NCBI GenBank assembly: GCA_023424865.1
Contig: JAFADM010000509.1
Location: 1 to 39,348, forward strand
DNA: 39,348 nucleotides
Origin: Bacillota bacterium
GTDB lineage: Bacteria; Bacillota_A; Clostridia; DSM-8532
Reading direction: 5' to 3'
Of this stretch, positions 1-7,698 are shown in pieces. Each line of letters begins with the position of its first letter. Position 1 is the stretch's first letter. The notes under the pieces are model-generated. The model was given only the letters and a program-made list of their open reading frames with translations. It had not been told where the DNA came from and ran no database searches. Made by a program: the position numbers and the translations under genes.

Positions 1-2
1 GT

Positions 3-1319
3 ATGGTATTGAGGCTTGACTATAAGCGAACCTTCTTCGTCGGCCTGGCATTCATGTCCGTATGTGCATTCTGGCAGCTCTACGACAATGTTGTTCCACT
101 TATTTTAAAAAACACCTTTGGTATCGGGGATACTGTCTCCGGCGCTATAATGGCGCTGGACAATATTCTGGCTCTTTTTCTACTCCCGCTGTTTGGAGCT
201 CTTTCCGACAAAACCCGCACCCCATGGGGCAGGAGAACGCCCTATATTGTACTGGGGACCTTTGCGGCCATTTTGCTCATGCTCCAAATTCCCTTTTTTG
301 AAAAGCAGAAGCAGCTAATTCCCTTTATTATTGTATTGGGCCTTCTTCTTATAAGCCTGGGCACCTATCGCAGTCCTGCGGTGGCGCTTATGCCCGATGT
401 TACACCAAAGCAGCTGCGCTCCAAGGCCAATGCGGTCATTAACCTCATGGGAGCCCTGGGCGGCGTGTATACCCTGGCAGTGAGTATGTTTCTCTTAAAG
501 AAGACGGACAACCCGGATTACTTTCCAGCCTTTCTTGCCGTAGCCGTCTTAATGGCTGCTGCCGTGGCCGTCCTCCTTCTGACGATTCGAGAACCCAAGC
601 TGGTGGCTCAAATGGAGGCCATTAATTACGGAGAGGCAGAGGAAAAAGCACAGGTAAAGAGCAAAGCAGAGGAAATAAAGGTGGGGGAAGGGGAGAAAAC
701 CCGGCTGGATCCGGCTGTACTTAAGAGTCTGGGCTTTTTGCTGGCCTCCATTTTCTGCTGGTTTATGGGCTATAACGCCGTAACAACAGCCTTTACAAAG
801 TATGCTGAGGAAATGTGGCAAATGAGCCTGGCTTCGGCTTCCTCCTGCTTGATGGTGGCGACGGTTGCCGCGGTAGCCTCCTATTTGCCTATTGGTATCA
901 TCTCTTCGAAAATCGGCCGCAGAAAAACCATAATGGGAGGCATTGCCCTTCTGGCAGTGAGCTTTGCCAGCGGCTTTGCCTTTACAGCCTATACTCCGCT
1001 TCTTAATGTGATGTTCGGCCTGGTGGGCGTTGCCTGGGCTGCTATCAATGTCAACTCCTACCCCATGGTGGTGGAAATGGTAAAGGGCAGTGATACGGGA
1101 AAATACACCGGACTGTATTACATTTTTTCCATGTCGGCCCAGACCGCAACCCCCATCCTGTCCGGCGCTCTTTTGGAGCATGTAAGCTATTCGACTCTTT
1201 TCCCTTACGCCGCTGTTTTTGTAAGCATATCCTTCATAACCATGATTTTTGTAAAGCATGGGGATAACCGGCCAAAGCCTGCAAAGAGCAAGCTGGAAGC
1301 CTTTAATGTGGAGGATTGA
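3..1319 (+). CDS. MFS transporter, GPH/SLC45-like sugar:cation symporter
   Basis: Polytopic inner-membrane transporter of the major facilitator superfamily, 438 residues if the ATG two bases into the window is the start. The motif DKTRTPWGRRTPYI at about residues 68-81 is the loop-2/3 signature of GPH and SLC45-like sugar symporters (D-x-x-R-T-x-x-G-R-R-x-P). Around twelve hydrophobic segments are visible, with a charged lysine/glutamate-rich cytoplasmic loop near residues 200-235 between the two six-helix halves and a second loop motif SSKIGRRKT in the C-terminal half. Family knowledge suggests uptake of a sugar or glycoside with a cation; the substrate cannot be read from sequence. The start cannot be verified because only two upstream bases are present; a ribosome binding site or an earlier start would lie outside the window. 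Confidence 0.85.
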   Translation: MVLRLDYKRTFFVGLAFMSVCAFWQLYDNVVPLILKNTFGIGDTVSGAIMALDNILALFLLPLFGALSDKTRTPWGRRTPYIVLGTFAAILLMLQIPFFEKQKQLIPFIIVLGLLLISLGTYRSPAVALMPDVTPKQLRSKANAVINLMGALGGVYTLAVSMFLLKKTDNPDYFPAFLAVAVLMAAAVAVLLLTIREPKLVAQMEAINYGEAEEKAQVKSKAEEIKVGEGEKTRLDPAVLKSLGFLLASIFCWFMGYNAVTTAFTKYAEEMWQMSLASASSCLMVATVAAVASYLPIGIISSKIGRRKTIMGGIALLAVSFASGFAFTAYTPLLNVMFGLVGVAWAAINVNSYPMVVEMVKGSDTGKYTGLYYIFSMSAQTATPILSGALLEHVSYSTLFPYAAVFVSISFITMIFVKHGDNRPKPAKSKLEAFNVED

Positions 1320-1706
1320 GTAAATTGTAGATGAATTCAGAAAATATATAAAAAGGATCTGGTTAGAGATAGCTATTTGAACTTTTCACATCGGCAAAAT
1401 ATTTTTGAATAAGTCTTTACATACCGGCAGCATCACCGAGCAGCTCCATTGAACATGTTTGAATCTTTAGGGATATATGGATAATATTGTATGCTTTTTG
1501 CTTGTCATCAGCAGCACCATCGTATATAATTGTGAGGAGTTGCTCTTAAGGATGATAGCCGATAGCAATCAAAGGCGATGGTGATGCTGCCGTTTAATGA
1601 TGAAAAGGCTTAGGACCAGGTTAAGAATTAGGTTTAGGACTAGGCTTATGCCTTTGTTTTATACGGTTGCTTTTTTCTTGTTTGAGAGTGAAAAACGATT
1701 GAAGGG
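1320..1706. other. 387-base intergenic stretch with inverted repeat
   Basis: No convincing gene. A perfect 13-base inverted repeat has CGGCAGCATCACC at 1425-1437 and its complement at 1580-1592. A degenerate partial copy of the same motif (GCAGCACCATCG) lies between the arms at 1511-1522. The distance between arms (about 140 bases) is too long for a simple terminator and the interior encodes only a 35-codon hydrophobic reading frame (1477-1584) with a poor ribosome site. Near the recQ end is a short degenerate repeat of the type TTAGGACTAGG (about 1610-1645). It might be a remnant of a small mobile repeat or a structured 3-prime region of the transporter mRNA; I cannot decide. Confidence 0.4.
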
Positions 1707-3983
1707 ATGCGTCTATTCTTGAATAAAGAGACCGTATTAAAACAGTACTTTGGGTATGACAGCTTCCGAACGGGCCAAGAGTATTTAATAGACTGTATCT
1801 TAGCCGGTAGGGATGTTGTTGGTGTAATGCCTACCGGAGCGGGTAAATCCATATGCTTCCAAGTGCCTGCCGTACTTTTCAAAGGCATTACGCTTGTTAT
1901 ATCACCGCTTATTTCTCTAATGAAAGATCAGGTGAACGGGCTTAGTCAGGCAGGCATTAAGGCTGCCTATATCAATAGCTCACTGTCAGAAAAACAAATA
2001 GATCAGGTTTTGTACAATTCAAAAAACAATGTCTATAAAATAATCTATGTCGCGCCGGAACGATTGGGGACCGACAGCTTTCTGGAATTTGCCAACGATG
2101 CCGAAATAGCCATGGTAACGGTTGACGAAGCCCACTGCGTTTCTCAATGGGGTCAGGATTTTCGGCCAGGCTACAGGAAGATAGCCGATTTTGTGGATGG
2201 CTTGAAAAAACGTCCTGTGGTATCCGCGTTTACCGCCACGGCCACACCGAAGGTGCGCGAGGATATATCGGCCTTGTTGAGGCTCCAGGGCCCGGAAGTA
2301 CTGGTTACAGGCTTTGACAGAAAGAATCTCCATTTTGAGGTGCAAAAGCCTGCTGACAAGATGGAGGCCCTTGAAACCTTCCTGGCAGACAAAAAAGATC
2401 GTGGGGGTATTGTTTACTGCGCTACCCGAAATAAAGTGGAAGAGGTGTGTGACAGGCTTAAGGACATGGGATACCGTGCGTCGCGGTACCACGCAGGGCT
2501 TTCGGATGAGGAAAGGCGCTGCAATCAGGACGATTTTCTCTATGACAGGGTACAGATAATGGTGGCAACCAACGCCTTTGGCATGGGTATCGACAAATCC
2601 AACGTATCCTTTGTGGTGCATTATAATATGCCGAAAAATATTGAAGGCTATTATCAGGAGGCCGGGAGAGCCGGACGTGACGGCCAGGAGGCCGAATGCC
2701 TTTTGCTCTATGGCGGGCAGGATGTGCGAACCCATTTGTTTTTAATAGAAAACAGCAGGGATATGGAATATCCGGACGCCGAAACAGAAGCCCTGCTTAA
2801 GGATCTGGACAGGAAAAGGTTGAAGGAAATGACCTTCTATTGTCATACCGGTGATTGTCTGCGCGCCTATATCTTAAACTATTTCGGCGAAAGAGCGGAT
2901 AATTATTGCGGTCATTGCGGTAATTGCAGCAGCCATTTTGAAACGGTTGACATTACCGTTGACGCACAGAAAATACTGTCCTGCGTTTACAGGGCTAAAG
3001 AGCGTTACGGCATAAAAACAATTGTCGATATTCTCCGGGGCAGTAAAAACGAAAAAATTATCAGGCTGGGATTGGACAAGTTATCAACTTATAATATTTC
3101 CAGCCTTCCTGAAAAGCCGTTGAGGGAAATCATCAATCATCTGGTGCTTCATGAGTATCTTTACATTACAAACGACGAGTACCCCGTCTTAAAAATAGGT
3201 CGTCGTGCCCATGAAATACTTAACGAAAATGCCTCCGTGGAAATGAAGCTTTTAAAGGAGACAGACAGGGGCGGGCATGGGCGGGACAAATTGCAAAAGG
3301 GGTCTGCCGGGCTAAAGCCGGTTAATCCTGCTTTGCTTGAGCGGTTGAAAGCCTTAAGGCTCTCCCTTGCCAAAGAGCAAAATGTGCCTGCGTTCCTTAT
3401 TTTTTCGGACAGCACGCTTAGCGATATGTGTATGAAGCTTCCCCTGAGGGACGAAGATTTTTTGTCCGTGTCAGGCGTTGGCAGGGTGAAGCTGGAGCAC
3501 TACGGACAGGCTTTTATGGCTGTTATTTCCCAATATGCTGAAGCGTCGGAAATTACTGAAGCGAGTGTAACTGAGACCGGGACGGCCCCGGATCCCGAAA
3601 CCGCTTCGGCTGCGGGATCCGGGGCCGAAGGGGTAGAAAATGCGGAGACGGGAGTCTTTAATCCCGATAATGTTGAATTATCGGAGGAACCGGTAACCAT
3701 AAGCGTTATTGCCGATAGACTGAATTGTCATTTTATCCGGTTGGGTTATAAGAATATTACAGGGGCAAGAATCAATGAATGGCTGATTTCACAGGGGTAT
3801 ATGAAAGTGGTGGAAAATGATGAGGGCAAACACATGCGTATTCCCACTAAAAAAGGCAAGGAAATTGGCATTGCTTCGGAAGAGCGCCAAATCCGGGGGA
3901 AGAGCTGCTCTCTTAATTTATACGGGAAAGCCGTACAGCAGTTGATTGTGTACAGCACAGAAGCAATTCTAAAATTATTCTGA
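1707..3983 (+). CDS. recQ: ATP-dependent DNA helicase RecQ
   Basis: Superfamily 2 3'-5' DNA helicase for recombination and fork repair. Order seen: Walker A PTGAGKS (42-48), DEAH box VDEAHCVSQWGQDFRPGY (139-156), motif VI QEAGRAGRDG (317-326), zinc cluster with Cys384, Cys401, Cys404 and Cys407 (C-x16-C-x2-C-x2-C), winged-helix RQC region, then an HRDC domain near 545-615 (LLERLKALR... LSVSGVG). After an Ala/Glu/Thr-rich linker (about 618-660) there is an extra C-terminal module (about 665-758) resembling the small RQC-minor modules of Clostridia (family recall). At 758 residues it is longer than the E. coli enzyme (about 610). Start: GAAGGG touches the ATG at 1707; a TTG at 1719 gives LNKETVLKQYFGY, closer to the usual RecQ N-terminus, with 12 bases of spacing, so 1719 may be the real start. 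Confidence 0.95.
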   Translation: MRLFLNKETVLKQYFGYDSFRTGQEYLIDCILAGRDVVGVMPTGAGKSICFQVPAVLFKGITLVISPLISLMKDQVNGLSQAGIKAAYINSSLSEKQIDQVLYNSKNNVYKIIYVAPERLGTDSFLEFANDAEIAMVTVDEAHCVSQWGQDFRPGYRKIADFVDGLKKRPVVSAFTATATPKVREDISALLRLQGPEVLVTGFDRKNLHFEVQKPADKMEALETFLADKKDRGGIVYCATRNKVEEVCDRLKDMGYRASRYHAGLSDEERRCNQDDFLYDRVQIMVATNAFGMGIDKSNVSFVVHYNMPKNIEGYYQEAGRAGRDGQEAECLLLYGGQDVRTHLFLIENSRDMEYPDAETEALLKDLDRKRLKEMTFYCHTGDCLRAYILNYFGERADNYCGHCGNCSSHFETVDITVDAQKILSCVYRAKERYGIKTIVDILRGSKNEKIIRLGLDKLSTYNISSLPEKPLREIINHLVLHEYLYITNDEYPVLKIGRRAHEILNENASVEMKLLKETDRGGHGRDKLQKGSAGLKPVNPALLERLKALRLSLAKEQNVPAFLIFSDSTLSDMCMKLPLRDEDFLSVSGVGRVKLEHYGQAFMAVISQYAEASEITEASVTETGTAPDPETASAAGSGAEGVENAETGVFNPDNVELSEEPVTISVIADRLNCHFIRLGYKNITGARINEWLISQGYMKVVENDEGKHMRIPTKKGKEIGIASEERQIRGKSCSLNLYGKAVQQLIVYSTEAILKLF

Positions 3984-4012
3984 CCTGACAGCAAACTTTG
4001 ATTCTAACCGTA

Positions 4013-4041
4013 TTGACAAAACATCTTTTATCGAATAAAAT
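4013..4041 (+). promoter_or_regulatory. Sigma-A promoter for ROK/ABC operon
   Basis: TTGACA at 4013-4018, exactly 17 bases, then TAAAAT at 4036-4041. This is a near-consensus vegetative promoter reading toward the ROK gene at 4140. It sits 30 bases past the recQ stop codon. Confidence 0.75.
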
Positions 4042-4059
4042 TTACAAAAGCTTAAAAAT

Positions 4060-4092
4060 ACCGAGTTTCAAATAAGGATTCGGTGTTTTTTT
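4060..4092 (+). terminator. Weak intrinsic terminator / attenuator in leader
   Basis: ACCGAGTT (4060-4067) can pair with GATTCGGT (4077-4084), with two G-U pairs and a 9-base loop, followed by G and seven T residues (4086-4092). It lies about 15-20 bases downstream of the predicted transcription start and before the gene, so it would either attenuate the operon or terminate recQ read-through. The stem is weak, so efficiency is uncertain. Confidence 0.45.
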
Positions 4093-4099
4093 AAATAAA

Positions 4100-4126
4100 G
4101 TTAGTTCGTCAACAAAACAAACTAAC
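4100..4126. promoter_or_regulatory. XylR-type ROK repressor operator
   Basis: Left arm GTTAGTTCGT (4100-4109), 7-base spacer, right arm ACAAACTAAC (4117-4126). Arms are complementary at nine of ten positions. Arm sequence and the 7-base spacing match the Bacillus xyl operator (TTAGTTTGT-N7-ACAAACTAA, family knowledge), which is bound by the ROK repressor XylR. It lies between promoter and start codon, ending 13 bases before the ATG at 4140, a position suited to repression by roadblock. The likely ligand-binding repressor in this window is the HTH-ROK protein at 10807-11949. Confidence 0.7.
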
Positions 4127-4139
4127 GATGAGGTGACAT

Positions 4140-5060
4140 ATGCGTACAAGCATTGGATTAGACATTGGGGGAACGAACATTTCATCAGTCATATGCGATA
4201 AGCATGGTAAAATAGTGAAAAAATTAACCCGAAGAACGGACTATTATGGGGAAAGGTATCTGGATAATATCGATGAAATCATTGAAAATCTCATTAAGGC
4301 GAATGATGGCGAGCTATGCGGTATTGGGGTGGGAGTGCCCGGGACAGTAGATTATGACACAGGCAAGGTGCTGGTATGCCCCGCATTGAACTGGAAGGAT
4401 TTAAATTTGCGGGAGCATCTTGAAAGCAAATTTGCGGTTAGCGCCTATGTGGATAACGATGTCAATGTATGGACCATCGCTGAAAAGCAGTCGGGTGCCG
4501 CAAGGGCGTTTGATAATTTTGCCATGATTACCATTGGGACAGGAATTGGATGCGGACTCTGCCTGAACGGAAGGATATACAGAGGATACAGCTTTGAGGC
4601 GGGTGAAATCGGATATTTGCCGTTAGGGATCGAGGCTTATGGGGAGTCGATCAGTGAAAGCGAGTTCGGCTTTTTTGAAAGCAGGGCTTCCGCGTTGGCA
4701 GCCGGCCGTATTTTCCAGGAGATTACAAATAAAACGGCCGATTGCAAGGAAGTGTTCTCTTTGGCAAGGCAAGGTGACCTTATTGCACAAAAGGTAGTGG
4801 AGAATATCTATAAATACCTGGGCTTGGGAATCAGCTCTCTGTTTTGCATCTTAAATCCCCAGGCTGTTGTTATCGGCGGAGGCATGGCAAAAGAGGGGAA
4901 GGTCTTTTTAAATGAAGTGGCAAGGAATGTAAAACGCCTGATTCCTCTCAAGACGAATTTGCAGCTTACTCAAACAGGTGATTTTGGCGGAGCGGCAGGA
5001 AGTGCCATGAGCATTTTTTTTAACGCGGATAGTAAGGATACCGTACGAACTAACTTCTAA
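4140..5060 (+). CDS. ROK family sugar kinase-like protein without HTH
   Basis: ROK (repressor, ORF, kinase) protein of 306 residues. The N-terminal phosphate-1 motif LDIGGTNISS (7-16) starts directly at the protein's beginning, so there is no DNA-binding domain and a kinase role is favoured. The sugar/catalytic segment is VDNDVN, with Asp107 in the place of the catalytic base; GTGIGCGL (133-140) is the second phosphate motif. Odd feature: the usual EIGH with the C-x-C-G-x-x-G-C zinc motif is replaced by EIGY (156-159) and a cysteine-free loop, exactly as in the ROK regulator at 10807. Zinc-binding ROK kinases need that motif, so it is either a divergent kinase or a sugar-sensing accessory protein. 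Shine-Dalgarno GAGGTGA lies just upstream. It is first in the operon with the ABC importer. Confidence 0.8.
   Translation: MRTSIGLDIGGTNISSVICDKHGKIVKKLTRRTDYYGERYLDNIDEIIENLIKANDGELCGIGVGVPGTVDYDTGKVLVCPALNWKDLNLREHLESKFAVSAYVDNDVNVWTIAEKQSGAARAFDNFAMITIGTGIGCGLCLNGRIYRGYSFEAGEIGYLPLGIEAYGESISESEFGFFESRASALAAGRIFQEITNKTADCKEVFSLARQGDLIAQKVVENIYKYLGLGISSLFCILNPQAVVIGGGMAKEGKVFLNEVARNVKRLIPLKTNLQLTQTGDFGGAAGSAMSIFFNADSKDTVRTNF
5028..5054. promoter_or_regulatory. Possible second, degenerate ROK operator
   Basis: ACGAACTAAC at 5045-5054 is the exact complement of the left arm of the operator at 4100-4109. At the same 7-base spacing the left arm (5028-5037, GATAGTAAGG) matches the arm consensus at six of ten positions. 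It overlaps the last codons of the ROK gene and lies about 30 bases upstream of a candidate promoter for the solute-binding protein. Confidence 0.4.
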
Positions 5061-5085
5061 TAAATTTGATAAATTGATAACTTTA

Positions 5086-5114
5086 TTGGATTTAATCTTT
5101 AATTTGGATATAAA
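5086..5114 (+). promoter_or_regulatory. Candidate promoter for solute-binding protein
   Basis: TTGGAT (5086-5091), 17-base spacer, TATAAA (5109-5114). It would give the solute-binding protein its own transcript with a leader of about 165 bases. Base composition here is AT-rich, so chance matches are possible. Confidence 0.4.
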
Positions 5115-5286
5115 CCTTATGACCATACTGTTGAGCCATGAAGAAACCATCGGAAGGATAGGCCGAAGGGAGGTGCAACCTGTTAACAGGCTCAGGAGGG
5201 CCGGGATGTTTCATGGCTTCGACATAAAAAAAGTTAGGTATAAAACAGTTAGGCGTAAAATTGGGCGAAATGAAATGGAGGGCTAT

Positions 5287-6636
5287 ATGAGCAAGAAGAT
5301 TATATCGATTATTTTAGCGTCATGTATGACTGTGAGTCTTTTTATGGCAGGATGCGGCAGCAGCACCAACGGGGCGGCAACCCCTGCACCGTCCGCGGCT
5401 TCACCTTCGGCATCTTCGGATGCGTCCCCGTCAACGGCTTCGGATGAGCCGGTTACAATTGAGTACTGGCAGTACTTTTACGAGACGAAGGTTAATTTGA
5501 TGGACGAGCTGATAGAGGATTTTCAGAGTAAGAATTCCAATATCACGGTTGTTCAAAAGCATTTCCCCTATGATTCCTACCAGCAGAAAGTAGCAGCAGC
5601 GGTTTCAGCGGGTACCGGGCCTGATATCATCAATCTTTACTATGGCTGGGTGCCCAAATACGTGAAATCCGGAACGCTTCAGGAGCTTCCCGAAGCATCC
5701 TTTTCAGTGGAGGCGATTGAAAGTACCTTTGCTCCCATGGTTAAAGTCAATAAGCTTGACGGTAAATACTATACGGTTCCGGTGGCAGTGAGAACGCTGG
5801 GACTTTTCTGGAATAAGGATATCTTTAAGGAAAATGGGCTTGATCCTGAAAAGCCCCCTCAAACACTTGAAGAATTGGTTGCAATGGCAAAGCAGTGCAC
5901 AAAGATGGTCAACGGCAATCTTGAAATTGAAGGACTCACCTTCCAGCCGTCCGGACAGCTTCATGCCTGGTTCCGTCCGGTACTTCTGGAGCAGTTTGGA
6001 CAGCCTCCTATAAGCGAGGATAAGAAAACGGTTCTTTGGAACGCTTCCGATAAGGGATATGAAGCTTTTGAATTCCTTGTCAATCTGGCGAAGGTAGAAA
6101 AGGTTGGGGAGAAGGATTTCTATACGGACGATTCCACTGCCTTTATCAGCGGCAAGGCAGCGTTACATATTGACGGCTCCTACCGTCTGGGTTCACTTAA
6201 GGCTCAGGCAGCGGATCTTAATTACGGTGTTACCGTGCTTCCTTCCTATAACGGGGTTGAAACCTCCTTCGGCTCCTTCTGGACAAACGGCATTACCACC
6301 AACGCCACAGGCGCTAAGCTTGACGCATCGGTTAAATTTCTCGAGTACCTCACCTCTGCCGAGGTCATGAAAACATGGACGGAAAGAATCGGAGAAATTG
6401 GCGCCAAAACAGAAATAGCCGACGACCCGGATCTTCTCAAGGACGAAAAGCTGGCTCCCTTTATCAAACAGCTGCCGGTTGCGGATTCCTACTTCTATGT
6501 GGACGAGGACGCAGACAGAAAAGCTCTGATGGATGCTATTGATCAGGTTCTCTTAAATGATATGGATCCCAGAGAAGCTCTTGATACAGCCACCGCTCAG
6601 GTTCAGAAGCTTTTGGATGAGTATTGGGGCAAATAA
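5287..6636 (+). CDS. ABC importer lipoprotein, solute-binding protein family 1
   Basis: Extracytoplasmic solute receptor of a carbohydrate-type ABC importer (CUT1 class). The start at 5287 gives MSKKIISIILASCMTVSLF, a lipoprotein signal peptide with lipobox F-M-A-G-C and lipidated Cys23; GGAGGG stands four bases before the ATG. A reading frame open upstream to 5074 lacks a credible start. After a Ser/Ala/Pro-rich linker the mature domain opens with PVTIEYWQYF, typical of family 1 receptors, followed by AAVSAGTGPDIINLYYGW and a C-terminal EYLTSAEVMKTWTERIG segment. Length of 449 residues is normal. It is followed by two permeases; no ATPase gene is present, so a shared MsmX/UgpC-type ATPase encoded elsewhere is expected. 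Class membership says sugar, but the neighbouring enzymes hint at an amino-acid-like or N-substituted solute. Confidence 0.9.
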   Translation: MSKKIISIILASCMTVSLFMAGCGSSTNGAATPAPSAASPSASSDASPSTASDEPVTIEYWQYFYETKVNLMDELIEDFQSKNSNITVVQKHFPYDSYQQKVAAAVSAGTGPDIINLYYGWVPKYVKSGTLQELPEASFSVEAIESTFAPMVKVNKLDGKYYTVPVAVRTLGLFWNKDIFKENGLDPEKPPQTLEELVAMAKQCTKMVNGNLEIEGLTFQPSGQLHAWFRPVLLEQFGQPPISEDKKTVLWNASDKGYEAFEFLVNLAKVEKVGEKDFYTDDSTAFISGKAALHIDGSYRLGSLKAQAADLNYGVTVLPSYNGVETSFGSFWTNGITTNATGAKLDASVKFLEYLTSAEVMKTWTERIGEIGAKTEIADDPDLLKDEKLAPFIKQLPVADSYFYVDEDADRKALMDAIDQVLLNDMDPREALDTATAQVQKLLDEYWGK

Positions 6637-6668
6637 GCCGGCCTTTATGCAGGGAGTTATTTTTCCAA

Positions 6669-6709
6669 CCCGTGTGCCGGGCAGTCCCAACGGATTTCCC
6701 GCACACGGG
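6669..6709 (+). promoter_or_regulatory. Strong hairpin between receptor and permease genes
   Basis: CCCGTGTGC-C-GGG (6669-6681) pairs with CCC-GCACACGGG (6698-6709), leaving one bulged C: a 12-pair GC-rich stem with a 16-base loop. There is no T-run behind it, so it is not a standard terminator. Such stems after receptor genes commonly protect the upstream mRNA and set a high receptor-to-permease ratio (established pattern in importer operons); that role is inferred here. Confidence 0.65.
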
Positions 6710-6764
6710 GGCCTTATAATTAGAATACGGCCTTAAAACCTTTATTTTTAAAAGGAGGGCTCGC

Positions 6765-7664
6765 ATGAAGCTATCAATTAAAGGAAGACAATCCTTATGG
6801 GCATATCTGTTCATCCTCATACCACTGTTGTTTTTCCTCAGCATACGCATCTTTCCTACTTTATACGCTTTCAATGTCAGCTTGCATAACTGGGATCTGC
6901 TCTCGAAGGAAAAGCCTTTTGTATTCCTTGATAATTTCAAGAACCTGATGGTGGATGATGTTTTCAGGCATGCCCTTATAAACACGGGCAAATACATCCT
7001 TTTTGCAGTGCCCATCGGTTTGGTTCTCAGCCTTGGCGTAGCCCTGCTGCTTAACGGCATTACAAAAGGAGCCGCAGTTTACAGAATGCTTGTTTTCATA
7101 CCCTACGTCACCTCAGTGGTGGCCGTGTCCTGGGTATGGCGCTGGATGTTTATGAAGCAGGGAGGACTTATTAACAGCCTTATAGGCCTGTTTGGAATTG
7201 CCAGGCAGCCCTTTCTGGACAGTACCTCCCAGGCCATCTTTGTGGTCATTTCAAATATCATCTGGCAGGCCATGGGTTTTTACACCATCATTTTTCTGGC
7301 AGGCTTGAAGCAAATACCTCAGACCTATTATGAGGCCTCCATGATTGACGGGGCGACTCCGTGGCAGCGGTTTAAAAATATCACCGTTCCGCTTTTGAAT
7401 CCAACAATTGTTTATCTTTCGGTAATGGCTACCATTCAAACGCTGCAGGTTTTCACACAGGTATTCAATATTACGTCCGGCGGACAGGGGATCGCCGGAG
7501 GTCCGCTTAATTCCACAGTCAGTGTTGTTCTCTATATCTATCAGCTGGCTTTTGTCAACTATAAAATGGGTTATGCCAGTGCGGCAACCGTCATTTTATT
7601 TGTTATTATCCTCACAATCTCCCTTTTCCAGATGAAGGTGCTGGATAAAAAATATGACAATTGA
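6765..7664 (+). CDS. Carbohydrate ABC transporter permease, MalF/UgpA type
   Basis: Inner-membrane permease subunit, 299 residues, about six transmembrane helices. The ABC-permease EAA loop that docks the ATPase is YYEASMIDGATPWQRF at 188-203, with the invariant Glu190 and Gly196. The N-terminus (KGRQSLWAYLFILIPLLFF) and the RIFPTLYAFNVSLHNW segment are typical of the UgpA/LacF class. Ribosome site AAAGGAGG stands six bases before the ATG. Partner of the permease at 7699 and the lipoprotein at 5287. The substrate is not predictable from the permease. Confidence 0.9.
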   Translation: MKLSIKGRQSLWAYLFILIPLLFFLSIRIFPTLYAFNVSLHNWDLLSKEKPFVFLDNFKNLMVDDVFRHALINTGKYILFAVPIGLVLSLGVALLLNGITKGAAVYRMLVFIPYVTSVVAVSWVWRWMFMKQGGLINSLIGLFGIARQPFLDSTSQAIFVVISNIIWQAMGFYTIIFLAGLKQIPQTYYEASMIDGATPWQRFKNITVPLLNPTIVYLSVMATIQTLQVFTQVFNITSGGQGIAGGPLNSTVSVVLYIYQLAFVNYKMGYASAATVILFVIILTISLFQMKVLDKKYDN

Positions 7665-7698
7665 AATTATTACACAGAAAGGCTGAAGGAGGGAAAAC

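Noticed and set aside
549..1259. Long minus-strand reading frame (236 codons) opposite the MFS gene
   Set aside because: It is antisense to clear transporter sequence, rich in His/Gly/Cys as shadow frames are, and has no ribosome site.
1477..1584. 35-codon hydrophobic reading frame between MFS and recQ genes
   Set aside because: Weak ribosome site, no family resemblance, and it ends inside the right arm of the inverted repeat; not supported enough to call a gene.
2019..2735. Long minus-strand reading frame (238 codons) opposite recQ
   Set aside because: It lies across conserved helicase motifs on the other strand and shows no protein-like pattern.
5074..5286. N-terminal extension of the first solute-binding protein
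   Set aside because: A complete lipoprotein signal peptide starts at 5287 with a ribosome site; the extension would bury it.
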